From Elgaria multicarinata webbii (taxonomy: Eukaryota; Chordata; Lepidosauria; Squamata; Anguidae), in the NCBI RefSeq assembly GCF_023053635.1, contig NC_086187.1, positions 28,434,501 through 28,498,500 of the forward strand: DNA of 64,000 nucleotides, in the 5' to 3' direction. The translations under genes and the position numbers were made by a program. The notes below the pieces were generated by a model that was given only the letters and a program-made list of their open reading frames with translations, had not been told where the DNA came from and ran no database searches. Positions 14,502-33,045 of the stretch are shown one piece after another. How positions within the stretch are numbered: the first letter of the stretch is position 1; every line of letters starts with the position of its first letter.

Positions 14502-16446
14502 AAAGCCCAGACTGCTCCTCCAAGCCAGTTATAGTTTTTGCCCTTCATCACCATCTAGGGACGTTCCTCGGAACTGCGGCCTTCTATGGAAGTTCCAAAT
14601 TCCGAGAAATAGTTTTTGCCCTCCAGCACCATCTAGCGACGTTTCACAGAACTGCGGCCTTCTATGGAAGTTCCAAATTCCGAGAAATAGTTTTTGCCCT
14701 CCAGCACCATCTAGCGACGTTCCTCGGAACTGCGGCCTTCTATGGAAGTTCCAAATTCCGAGAAATAGTTTTTGCCCTCCATCACCATCTAGGGACGTTC
14801 CTCGGAACTGCGGCCTTCTATGGAAGTTCCAAATTCCGAGAAATAGTTTTTGCCCTCCATCACCATCTAGGGACGTTCCTCGGAACTACGGCCTTCTATG
14901 GAAGTTCCAAATTCCGAGAAATAGTTTTTGCCCTCCATCACCATCTAGGGACGTTCCTCGGAACTGCGGCCTTCTATGGAAGTTCCAAATTCCGAGAAAT
15001 AGTTTTTGCCCTCCAGCACCATCTAGCGACGTTTCTCAGAACTGCGGCCTTCTAGGGAAGTGCCACGTTCTGAGAAAGATAACTTCCATGCAGTTCCGGC
15101 CTAGCAGAGGAGCCAAAACCCACTAAACTCCTCACCAGACTGTTCCTCTACACCTGTCGTATGACGGGCTTTTTTGCTAGTCTATATACCGTATTTCTTC
15201 GATTGTAAGACGCCCACTAATTTCAGTACCACCAACAGAAGAAAAAAACCTAAGACACACCTGTGATTCTAAGACGCACCCCATTTTTAGAGATGTTTAT
15301 ATGAGAAAAAAGTGTGTCTTTGAATTGAACAAATACAGTATATAAAAGCCCAGACTGCTCCTCCAAGCAAGTTATAGTTTTTGGCCTCTGGCACCATCTA
15401 GCGACGTTTCTTGCAACTGTGGCCTTCTAGGGAAGTTCCAAGTTCCAAGAAAGGTAACTGCCAGGACCTTCCGGTCTAGCAGACGGGCCAAAGCCCACTC
15501 CCAGTAAGTAATTTGTCTCATGAGGGTGAATTTGATAGAAGGCGAACCTCCTCACCAGTTATAAAAATGTTAGCAAGGCTTTTACTTTAACGTTGTAGCA
15601 ATGCCCAGAGTCCAACGGTCTGAGGACATAAAATTAAAAATTATTGATGGGAAAGAACAGGGGAAGTTGGTTCAAAATCTTAGAGAAGTGTATACCAAAA
15701 ATAATGTATTCAAAGAAGTCCTAACAAAATAAATACACCTGTCGTACGACGGGCTTTTTCACTAGTCTCTTAACATTATATGTTCTATCTGGACTTCTGA
15801 GATCTAATTAGAAGTGATTCATACCTACCCTGAGTTGTTAACACCTAACGAAGTTGCAGGTTTTTTAGACACTGAGTTCCATGTCTCATAAGATTTTTCC
15901 CCCCTATCAGTTTCCTAACTTCATTTACAATATGCACTTACAGGTTTCCCATAAAAAGGCAGCCTATAAAACTTTTAAGTCATATGAAATAACATCAACA
16001 TGAACATCCCGATTCTCAGAAACCTAATAGCTGTACTGAATCTGGTCAGCGTTCACAACGCTGCTGTCTTAAAATTAGGTAGCAGGCAATATTATGTCAC
16101 CAACTCCAGTATCGTCGGCTCTTGTGTGAAAGGAGCGGTGGCTTTTGGTTGCCGTTAAGAATGGCAGAACGCCGGGTGCCCTGCCCTGACGCTTGGAAGG
16201 CCCCCACTTCACTGGAAACTCCCCCAGCGCGAGCCTCATTGCCGGGTGCTCTTGTTCATGTCGATGTGACTTGCGCAGCAGATTGACACGGCGGATCGTG
16301 CCTCCTGCTTAGAGGCAGAAGTATTGCACAGCTTCCAGCACAAACATGTCATGAGGCAGGTGCTGTGTTCATCTTGCCCCCGTCTTTCTGCAGGAATCCA
16401 AGACTACTGCAGCCACAACCACCCGCAGGAAGAAAGAAACCCTTGA
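8030..16446 (+). CDS. NUBP1: NUBP1, cytosolic Fe-S cluster assembly scaffold ATPase
   Basis: NUBP1 pairs with NUBP2 to build and transfer 4Fe-4S clusters for cytosolic and nuclear proteins. Eleven coding exons join in frame to 327 codons plus stop: 8030-8075, 8198-8302, 9041-9174, 9625-9693, 10341-10373, 10716-10806, 11701-11855, 13079-13189, 13793-13895, 14141-14224, 16394-16446. The human protein is about 320 residues. Four N-terminal cysteines (17, 31, 34, 40) keep the family spacing C-x13-C-x2-C-x5-C that holds a stable cluster. The deviant Walker [10 protein letters not shown] is at 71-79, [11 protein letters not shown] follows in exon 7, and the bridging CPKC is at 244-247. The start is the first ATG in the CpG-rich region (GCCATGG context). 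All introns are GT-AG; the exon 6 donor ATG|GTTTGT is the weakest. Intron 10 (2.2 kb) carries the Helitrons. Confidence 0.97.
8303..9040. other. NUBP1 intron 2
   Basis: This intron begins with GC-rich downstream promoter sequence. Near 8810-8910 it holds a short repeat tail (CAGCACCATGTACATTGATG, then GTGCTATATAAATAAATA), a LINE-type 3' end also found inverted at 30925-30975. Nothing else is recognised. Confidence 0.6.
9694..11700. other. NUBP1 introns 4-6
   Basis: Between the small exons 5 (10341-10373) and 6 (10716-10806) and up to exon 7, I see only a possible weak LINE-tail-like stretch near 11110-11210 and AT-rich intronic sequence. No further genes are supported. Confidence 0.55.
11856..13078. 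other. NUBP1 intron 7
   Basis: This intron holds a degraded inverted-repeat element at about 11940-12080 (GGCTGGTTGGGGAATGCTGT words) and the L2-like LINE 3' end at 12555-12925. Confidence 0.6.
12555..12925 (+). mobile_element. L2-like LINE, C-terminal coding end and 3' tail
   Basis: A reading frame encodes [20 protein letters not shown] and then [16 protein letters not shown], the conserved C-terminus of L2/CR1-type ORF2 proteins. It is followed by an AT-rich 3' untranslated region, then AACCGCCCAGAGAGCTCCGG and an (AATA)n tail. The element is 5'-truncated and this last part of the frame is open. Confidence 0.85.
14440..14500 (+). repeat. (CT)n microsatellite
   Basis: About thirty CT units run directly into the conserved Helitron 5' word TAAAAGCCCAGACTG. 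Expansion of the TC-rich 5' terminus of the element is one possible origin. Confidence 0.95.
14531..15076 (+). repeat. 78-bp minisatellite, seven units
   Basis: Unit starts are 14531, 14609, 14687, 14765, 14843, 14921 and 14999. Each begins ATAGTTTTTGCC and ends AAATTCCGAGAA, except the last unit, which is diverged. Units differ mainly at CATCACCATCTAGGGACG versus CAGCACCATCTAGCGACG, so two unit types alternate. Because 78 is a multiple of three and the unit lacks stops in one frame, the array forms a long but meaningless open frame. Copy 2 of the Helitron holds a single diverged unit (15372-15450). Confidence 0.97.
15187..15340. mobile_element. Small TIR transposon (MITE) with TA target duplication
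   Basis: The terminal repeats CCGTATTTCTTCGATTGTAA (from 15189) and, reversed from 15338, CTGTATTTGTTCAATTCAAA match at about 19 of 25 positions. The element is 150 bp and is flanked by TA on both sides, as for Tc1/mariner-like transposons. It interrupts the 5' terminus of Helitron copy 2. The internal words TAAGACGC and TAAGACACAC are a common motif of vertebrate MITEs. The superfamily is inferred from TA and TIRs only. Confidence 0.65.
15601..15732 (+). other. 43-codon open frame inside Helitron copy 2
   Basis: ATG to TAA encodes [20 protein letters not shown] followed by a lysine-rich tail. I do not recognise it. It could be a captured host fragment, part of another transposon, or chance. 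It has no counterpart in copy 1, which lacks this segment. Confidence 0.35.
15766..16393. other. NUBP1 intron 10, right part
   Basis: This is unique-looking intronic sequence between the Helitron pair and the last coding exon. Nothing specific is recognised. Confidence 0.5.
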
Positions 16447-16515
16447 TGAGCAAATGAATTTTAGAAGAATCATAGGAAAGCATTCATCACCTGGAGCCTT
16501 TCTGTATAGGAATGT

Positions 16516-16521
16516 AATAAA
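16516..16521 (+). terminator. NUBP1 poly(A) signal
   Basis: AATAAA lies 70 nt after the NUBP1 stop codon and is followed by a T-rich stretch (TTTGTTTTGC, then TTTTTGAG), so the 3' UTR is short, about 90-110 nt. Confidence 0.8.
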
Positions 16522-16730
16522 GCCTTTGTTTTGCAAATCTTTTTGAGTAATAAGTGCTAGTTTTGAGTTGTCTTTTTTTTTGGACTGGCTTGGTCTTACC
16601 TGAGTCTTTCAGAACCGGCACCGTCTTTTTACAAGGAGCAAGTCTGCTTATTAACTGCTCAATAACCCTTCATGGCTTCATGTTATCTACACACCAGTGA
16701 GACCAACAAGAAGAGACTTGTAGGAGTGCT

Positions 16731-16736
16731 TTTATT
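16731..16736 (-). terminator. Candidate TVP23A poly(A) signal
   Basis: TTTATT on the plus strand reads AATAAA on the minus strand. It is the nearest such signal I noticed downstream of the TVP23A stop at 19219. If used, the TVP23A 3' UTR or last exon ends only about 200 bp from the NUBP1 poly(A) signal, making the two genes tightly convergent. Confidence 0.45.
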
Positions 16737-16739
16737 TAG

Positions 16740-18930
16740 AAACATGTGCACCTGTCTTTCCGTTTCAGGAGTGTTCCTTAGCAATCACTTCCATATGCTT
16801 CTCTTTCGCCTGCTCCAGTTCTGTTCTTTAGTCGTTTTCAGCATGTAAAGTTGTTGATGATGTTCCATATTCACACAATAGATCCCCTTCAGGATTGGCA
16901 GTCTCTCTAGAAAGGATGCAGAACAGCAAAGCAGTACTTCTAAGAGGAATAATGTAACTAGCAAACATGTGTGTTTTTAGCTATGCACAGTGGACAGCGG
17001 CATTGTTTCCCAGTCTGGTGGTCGATTGCCACATGATAAGGTAGAGAATCTAAGACCCATGGATGAAGTCTGCCCATCAGTGTGCCCACTACTCCTTCCT
17101 GGGCAATAGCTGCGGGATGGATATCTAATTAGTGCTTTCAACACACTGTCCCTCCCTCCTCCGTCCCACAAGTGTACTTGGGCATGGAAAGAAGTGTGCA
17201 TGTGTCCTTGGGTTGGGCCACCGACAGGTCATCCCTGCCCCCCCCCCCAAAGATACAACACTCTCCCCCATTTTATAGATACAAGAGAGTAAATATATGA
17301 ACTGGCCACTGAGGGCAGAAGGGGGACGTGATGACGTCTGACTTTCTCAAGATCCCTTTGCAGTACTCCAGCACCCCCCGAAAGACTGTCAGCAGTGCCG
17401 ATGAACCGTGGTTGCGATTAGGTGGAATTCGCAAAGCCATCCTGTGGAAAGCCCTTGGCTGATGGCCCTAAAGGCTGGCTGGAGTTTGGCAGGAAGAAGA
17501 GGTTTCAATTCCTCCTTCACAATCAAAGATCTTCAACTTTATGCTAGAGATGAGCCGGCTGGAGGGGAATAGTTTTGTGTCACATGCTCTGATAGAGGAA
17601 GTCTGCAGAATAGGGCCCTACCGACAGGGAGACCTGTGTTTGTGAGTGTGTGACAGTGATGCTCTCAAATGTAACACAAGGTGTGAAAGAACAACGTGGC
17701 TGCTGTTGCATCTGCTGCTCTGAAACAAAACACAGTCAGTCCTGATTTAGCACAGAAGTGGTACTTTCAAATGCTTCCTACCAGCACTCGTTTCTCGTTC
17801 AGCTCCTCTAATGGTTTCGTGTCCCCTTCAGAACAGCCTTCTGAAATTCCTCTGGCACTTCCTGCAATGTAAATCAATCGCTCTGTGTCTTTGTCCCTGT
17901 TGTTGTTCTGAATGGACTCAGGACACAGCTACACCAAGCAGGAGATCACACTTGGAAAACATTTTGAAAACTGTCTATGACGTGTGTCCTGGGCCTCAAC
18001 AGTTGTCACTGCTGTTACAAACCGTTTTAAAGCAGTCGTGTAGATCCTGCCATAAGGCTACCTGTGAGTGAGTGAGCAAGCAAGCTTCACTCAGTTTTAC
18101 TGTTGCATTCTACTCAATCAATAAAAACTAAGCAACGCCCCAGTTCCTGCCCTTCCTGTACGGTCCAGTACTGATTCATAGGAGAGGCCTGAATTCCTTT
18201 ACATCTTTCCTTCCTCCTGCTGCACAGAAATATGTGGCTTTCTCCTCCACTTGGAAATGCCAGCTGTTGGTGTTCCACACAGTTTGATGACTTCTCTGCC
18301 CCCCATTTCCCCCCCAACAAAGATGTAAAACCAGGCAAGTGCCTTTTCTCCCCAAAGAAGACTCTAAATCAGAATTAGATGTGTTCTGCTTCCTAAGGGG
18401 AGACATGCGTGGGCAGCAGTAGCGGCAAACTTCTTTCCAAAAAGGAACTTGCCTGGGGCAAAAGCGCTGTGCTACTGCCTCTTCCTGTCCCACTCTCCGC
18501 CCTGCCTCCATTTTAGAAGTCAGCAGAGGGAGCTGCTTACTCCAACCAGAGCATGCAGTGGAGGCTGCACCACATGAGTGCAAGTTGAGTGGTTCCCTAT
18601 TCGTTCCATGCTGTTGAGTGGGTAAACCATCACAAAATCTCAGCTATGTGACTGAAGATACTGAACATCCTTCAATATCGAAGGAAAACAATCCTTATAC
18701 AAAGAGCTCTGACCAGCCCATTGTTTGTCTTCACTCTTTCGCTCGACGCTCTCTCATGATCTCCAAACGCCATGCAGTCAGTCCTGACCCTGCAAAACGC
18801 ACGAGAGAGCAGGTCGGTAAGACCTGCTCCTGAGCAAAAAAAGAAAGGGCTTCGAAGTGTGCTGTATAGTCTTGTTGGAGTGATCTTTCCTACTGGCTGG
18901 CCTACGTGGAAGTGCTAGAGATGCTGGGAT
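16740..18930. other. Convergent NUBP1/TVP23A spacer or TVP23A 3' UTR
   Basis: I recognise no coding exon or repeat here. Several medium open frames around 18100-18600 have no known similarity. The stretch may be TVP23A 3' UTR, if the message reads from 19219 to the signal at 16731, or it may contain an unrecognised last exon of TVP23A. Confidence 0.45.
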
Positions 18931-18931
18931 C

Positions 18932-19140
18932 ACAGCTCAGTGGTAGAACCCCTGCTTTGCGTGCAGAAGGCCCTGAGTTCGATCCCTGGAGGCACCTCCA
19001 GGGAGAGCTAAGAAAGAATGAATCCTGCCTGAAACCCTGGAGAGACGTTGCTGCCAGTCAGTGTCGACAATACTGAGCTAGATGGAGCAAGGGCCTCACT
19101 CTGGTACCAAGATCAATATTGTCAGCTTATGACTTCTGTA
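18932..19140 (+). mobile_element. tRNA-derived SINE
   Basis: The pol III A box (AGCTCAGTGGTAGAACCCCT) and B box (GAGTTCGATCCCT) are intact, followed by CCTGAAACCCTGGAGAGAC and CAGTCAGTGTCGACAATACT, GAGCTAGATGGA. Four other copies with the same architecture lie at 20033-20210, 23345-23525, 53915-54105 and 63627-63725. Confidence 0.85.
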
Positions 19141-19218
19141 CAAAAATAGCAACCTGTACTGCTACTCTCACGTTTAGGCTGTTGTCCAAGCATCCCTCGC
19201 TTTGGTGAAGTTGCCCAA

Positions 19219-28386
<9,168 letters not shown>

Positions 28387-28439
28387 CCCAGCAAGGCCTT
28401 CTCTCTTATCTGGCTCAGCGGATGTGGTACTGCAACCAC

Positions 28440-28480
28440 CTAGCCTGGCCGGTTGCTATGGAGACCGAAGCAGTAGTGAT
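28440..28480 (-). promoter_or_regulatory. TVP23A proximal promoter with RFX X-box-like motif
   Basis: GGTTGCTATGGAGACC at 28451-28466 is an imperfect palindrome close to the RFX X-box (GTTGCC-ATGG-CAAC). It lies about 65-80 bp upstream of the TVP23A start codon in a moderately GC-rich stretch (28430-28600). No TATA box is seen. Confidence 0.5.
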
Positions 28481-28639
28481 GCAGAGAGAGGAAGGCGAGC
28501 CAGGTTGGGCCTGGAGGCGCATAGATGCAGGCGCCTGCACCCAAGAGGAGTTCCCCCCCCCCCGGCTTTGGGGGCCGGGAGATTTCGGGCGTCTGTTGCT
28601 GTGATGAAGGCAATCGCTTCCCACCACAAAAAGCAAGCT

Positions 28640-29050
28640 CGAAGTGATTTGCATAGCCAATACAGAAATCCATGATTAATATGTTTTATTCTATTCTTTT
28701 CTTTTAAATACCTGTACTTTATATTTTTAGGTGTTCGTGTAGCGTCTTAGTCTTCTAACTGTTCGTAATCTGCCCCGGTTATTGGCAGATTAAAAATATA
28801 ATAAAGAAATATAACGGGGGGAAACACCAATCCAAATAAACTATGATCAGAAAAAACACAAATAAAATAATAACACAAATAAAAATAAATACCATAAAAG
28901 ACATAAATGTATAAGGTTGTCGGTGACATGTTTGCAATATCTGGGACTGTTTAGCATAGAGTAAAGGCGATTAAGGGGGGACATAAAGGTGTGCAAAATG
29001 ATGCCTGGTGTGGAGAAAGTGGGGAGGGAGACATTTTTCTCTCTCTCATA
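28640..29050. other. TVP23A-CIITA intergenic, left part
   Basis: A LINE-type 3' tail lies at about 28745-28810 (CTGCCCCGGTTATTGGCAGA, TTAAAAATATAATAAAG). The rest is AT-rich with nothing recognised. Confidence 0.45.
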
Positions 29051-29053
29051 ATA

Positions 29054-29440
29054 CTAGAATCATAGAATCATAGAATAGCAGAGTTGGAAGGGGCCTACAA
29101 GGCCATTGAGTCCAACCCCCTGCTCAATGCAGGAATCCACCCTAAAGCATCCCTGACAGAGGGTTGTCCAGCTGCCTCTTGAAGGCCTCTAGTGTGGGAG
29201 AGCCCACAACCTCACCAGGCAACTGATTCCATTGTCGTACTGCTCTAACAGTCAGGAAGTTTTTCCTGATGTCCAGCCGGAATCTGGCTTCCTTTAACTT
29301 GAGCCCGTTATTCCGTGTCCTGCACTCTGGGAGGATCGAGAAGAGATCCTGGCCCTCCTCTGTGTGACAACCTTTCAAGTATTTGAAGAGCGCTATCATG
29401 TCTCCCCCCAATCTTCTCTTCTCCATGCTAAACTTTCATA
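29054..29440 (-). mobile_element. CR1 LINE, 3' end
   Basis: The minus-strand frame encodes MEKRRLGGDMIALFKYLKG and WNQLPGEVVGSPTLEAFKRQ as in the copy at 19452. The plus-strand left edge is ATCATAGAATCATAGAATAG, the reversed CR1 3' octamers. A further 45-bp CR1 3' stub in the same orientation lies at 29457-29503. Confidence 0.92.
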
Positions 29441-29509
29441 CTTAAGCCCTGTGAGCATAGAATCATAGAATAGCAGAGTTGGAAGGGGCCTACAAGGCCA
29501 GGGACAGTC

Positions 29510-31735
29510 AGGGCTACTTCTCTTTGTACGTTGGTCTGGGAATCTTTTTTGCTAAAGGGAGGGGTGCACAGACTGTAAATAAATAAATATGTGCCACTTC
29601 TTGGGCCACCAAAGCATTGTAAAAGGAATTAAAATCCCATAACAAAATACGACACAGTTAAAATCGAAATCAAGGCAGCTCGGGACGGCTCCCTCTCCCT
29701 CTCCCAAGGAGGCATTAATCCCCTCCCTGGCTCTGCCAGCGAGTTTCTCCCTGCTGGTTTTTAGAAGCCAAGAAAGCCAAAGATCTAATACAGAAGCAGT
29801 TGCACCAGCCTGTCGGTTGTTGTGTTTTGGTCGGGTTATTTTGACTTTACTCCTACCATTTTGCTTTCCAGGAAGTGGATGTTTTGTGACCTGCCATGGT
29901 AGCCATTTTGTGAGAGTGCCCACGACACACACTCACCATTCCAAATGGGCCCACTGACCCAAAGAGATTGGGGATCTCTGACCTAAGGATTCAAATGCAA
30001 TTTAACTTCCCAAAATCTAGTTGCCACTTGCAAAAAAACCACAAAAACAAAACTTCTCCTTGCCTTGCAGTTATCTTTTTAATAGGATTCACTTATTCTT
30101 CACATATTTAAGTGTTCAGTTCAGGTTTTTATTTGCTTAAAACCAAAAGTCATCGCAAAACAGGAGAGAAAAGGGGGAGAAAGGAGAACTTACCCAAATA
30201 AATCCACGCTAAAGAATCAATTTCCCATATTATACATAGTTCCCTATAGTTTTAAAAACAGCTATTGCAAATACTTAAACTTGATACATAACATATTTAT
30301 CCAGATCAGCTTAAGAGCATACACGGTTTCTCAAAATCAAGAGGAAAACAGGATACAAATCTCTCTCTAGATGCCCTGGGCAAGGGGCAGTCTGACAAAT
30401 AATGCAAGATATTCTCCACCTCCCGACATGTTTAGGTGATTGTTAGCAGGACGTGCCCTTTGAAACCGAAACTCGTGGGAAATATTCTTTTGTGTTTATC
30501 CAAGACATTGCACCTGATTACCGCATACCGTATTTGCCTGGAGCTGTTTTTTTTAGGGAGGAGAGAGATCTCCAATATAAGACTCGTCTCAGTTAATAGT
30601 AAATCATGTGACTTTGGAGAATTCATCTCAGGCCCAGGCCGTAACAGAAGGACACAGCGAAAGGCTGCTTGGTGAGTAATCGGGCAGCCTTCCAGCTTTG
30701 AGGAGTCTCAGCACGTAACCGTGCCAATAATTCCCCTCCAAGAGGTCACGATCCCAAATTAACCCAAAAGAAACCTGCAGCCAGGCCAACTAATATTTCT
30801 CTAAAAAGTATTTTCTATAAAGATGTTTACAGTTTTCTCCAAATTCATCCCTCCCAACCTTTGTTACTCTCGGTGCTGCAAACTGCTAAATTAAACGGGT
30901 TGTTTATTTACACACACTATTATTTATTTATTTATTTATATAGCACCATCAATTTTCATGGTGCTGTACAGAACAAAATAAAACAAAATACAAAACACCT
31001 TGCCATTCATGCTGCTCCTTAGCCAGAAAGGTTCCCAGAGCGGCTTACGGGGCCATCACTAAAACAAGCCAGTCTCTGCCCACAGGCTTACAATCTAAAA
31101 AGTCACACGTGAGGACGAATGGACGGGCAGGGAAGAGGAAACAATTACGTAGCCTTTCAGCTGGCTACTCCCCTGGCAGGCTCCCTCAGTACAGCCTGCG
31201 GGAATGGCTCCCAAGACGTTTAGGGATAGAGCCCATCTGGTTTTAAATGTGTTGATGTGCCTAGAAGTCGAGAGACCCATCATTCTGCCTCTCCAACAAA
31301 CCTCCAGACCTCTCTCCTTCCGCCTGCCTTCCTCTTGCCCCCTTGCTTCAGATACTATTCGCTGCCTCTCCAGCCCCTCAGACTAGAATGCCCGGTACAC
31401 GTGCCGTAAAATTCAGATAATCATTTGGAAGACAGGCCCAGAGTTGGAGATCCAGCACTTTAAAAAAAATATTTTTACTTACAACACAATAATAATAGCA
31501 ACAAAATAAAACAAGAAAGGAAAGCCGGGCGGAATCCATTCATCTCGTAAAACATATCAATACATGGTAATCATTAACTGGAGTTCTATCATTTATCTCT
31601 TGATTAGACAGCTGTAAAGCACTCTCTAGGTGCCTCTCGTCTTGAAAAGTGGACGGAGTCTGGAGCTGGTGCAGAGTGGGGCAACGTGTTTGTTCTCCAG
31701 TGTACATGTCAGGCTATACGACCCTTGTCATATGT
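29510..31735. other. TVP23A-CIITA intergenic, middle part
   Basis: A repeat tail with CACCATCAATTTTCATGGTG is inverted at 30925-30975 and adjoins a LINE 3' fragment at 30990-31105. A fragment near 30525-30600 (CCGTATTTGCCTGGAGCTG, ATAAGACTCG) resembles the MITE at 15187. No gene is recognised. Confidence 0.45.
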
Positions 31736-31738
31736 CAA

Positions 31739-31835
31739 CTGCTTTAGGGTGGATCCCTGCATTGAGCAGGGGCTTGGACTCGATGGCCTTCTAAGCCCCT
31801 TCCAACTCTGCTATTCTAGGATTCTAGGATTTCCA
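31739..31835 (+). mobile_element. CR1 LINE 3' stub
   Basis: GGGTGGATCCCTGCATTGAG, GGCTTGGACTCGATGGCCTT, and a tail ATTCTAGGATTCTAGGAT in CR1 octamer style. Confidence 0.85.
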
Positions 31836-32034
31836 GTTTGTTTTCTGGCGCAATTTACGGTCCTGGTGCTTGTGTGTAAATGGCTCCAGCACTGTGGCCA
31901 CTTGTGCCCTCTGTTTTGGCAGCGTTTGTGTTAACGTCGAAGAGGACACCAATTTGCATAGCATTTGCATTTGCCAATTTACATGTATAGATAGAAATTT
32001 AGAAATAACCGCTATAACTGAAAGAAAAATACTA

Positions 32035-32900
32035 TATGTCAAGCCAAGGCCTTTTCTGTGGCAGCCCCCTGATTCCAGAATTCTCTCCCAAAGGAAATAT
32101 GAGACTAGCTCCATTCCTGATGGCACTTAGGTGGACAGTGAAAATATTCTTATTCCCTTCAGCTTTTAATGGTTTTTAATATATATCCAATAGTATTCAT
32201 GGATAAAATATTTGTTTACTCAAATCTAATTGGAAGCAATGGATTTAATGAGTTGTAATGAGTCAATTGAGTTGACGTGATTATTGGTAGATTTCAATCC
32301 TGAAGAGGAGCAATTATCAATTAAGATCAGGGATTGATAACCAAGATCTGCAGAAGATAAATAAAGACACCACCAATATCCAAGTGCAAAGGACCATGTG
32401 ACAATTTCCCAAAGAGAAAAATCCCAGCTCCAGGTCATATTACTGCATCTTAGGGCACCAAAAAACTTTCTCAGAAAAGTCTATTGAATATTCCCAATAC
32501 CTAAAGGTGAACTCCATACATCAACTTGTCAACTGCTTTAGCTTTATATGTTGTGAGACTTGAAGGTATATATTGTCCACCTTTTCTAAAGAAGAACCTT
32601 AACAGTGCAGTTGAAAACTTCAATGCACAAGATATGGCATTTTGAGTTTGAACTGACTAAGACAAAAAGACGGGTAAGTTATTCTCAAGTATTTAAAATG
32701 GTTTACCTGTTCATTTCTATGTCCATGTAATAACCACTTACCAATAACCTAAGTCCAACTTGGGTCTCTGAGAATAACAGTGCCATCATCTGCTTACAGC
32801 AGATGTTTTAGGGAGAGATCACTCAAATTAAGATTAAGCAATAGCGGTGGTAAAACACACCCTTGCCTTACTCCTTGTGCCATTAGTATGGAGTTGGTAT
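32035..32900. mobile_element. LINE fragments in opposite orientations
   Basis: The segment 32035-32200 (+) encodes KARPFLWQPPDSRILSQRKY, a degraded L2-type ORF2 C-terminus. The segment 32230-32900 (-) carries a degraded reverse transcriptase region: on the minus strand GVRQGC...PPLL...NL, then an ADD motif, and further on VNHFKYL. Both have in-frame stops and are old. Confidence 0.55.
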
Positions 32901-33045
32901 GACCTCCTGCTTATATGTGAGTGAAGGTTTAAATTCAGCTCCTTATTTTGCTTTTCTACACAAGGCTGTTAATTAACTGTTAATCCACTGCATTTACTTT
33001 CGGTTTCATTACAGAATTGAGGTCTAAACACTACGACCTTATCAC

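Larger units (their letters stand above)
14440..15180 (+). mobile_element. Helitron-like element, copy 1 (minisatellite-bearing)
   Basis: Helitrons are rolling-circle DNA transposons that start with TC, end in CTRR after a short hairpin, and make no target duplication. Here the 3' end reads CACCTGTCGTATGACGGG (hairpin), GCTTTTTTG, CTAG at 15177-15180. The 5' region TAAAAGCCCAGACTGCTCCT is shared with copy 2. The interior contains a seven-unit 78-bp tandem array and then a region homologous to copy 2 (CTAGCAGA, CCTCACCAG). There is no helicase gene, so the element is non-autonomous. The 5' end is blurred by the (CT)n run; the start given is the outer bound. Confidence 0.75.
15181..15765 (+). 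mobile_element. Helitron-like element, copy 2
   Basis: The element starts TCTATATA immediately after the CTAG end of copy 1. It is interrupted by a small TA-flanked transposon (15187-15340), continues TAAAAGCCCAGACTGCTCCT, and ends CACCTGTCGTACGACGGG, CTTTTTCA, CTAG at 15762-15765. The 3' hairpin stem CCTGTCGT/ACGACGGG has eight pairs including one G-T wobble. The interior holds one diverged 78-bp-type unit and a 43-codon frame (15601-15732, [20 protein letters not shown]...) of unknown origin. It is non-autonomous. Confidence 0.75.

Noticed and set aside
14399-15055. A 218-codon open frame
   Set aside because: It is the (CT)n run followed by the 78-bp minisatellite, whose unit length is a multiple of three. 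It is repetitive DNA inside a Helitron and shows no sign of coding selection.
14531-15076. Regular repeats resembling a CRISPR array
   Set aside because: Units are contiguous with no unique spacers, and the DNA is a vertebrate intron.
18932-19010. Possible tRNA gene (A and B boxes)
   Set aside because: The sequence continues into the SINE body and recurs four more times in the window; it does not look like a folded functional tRNA.
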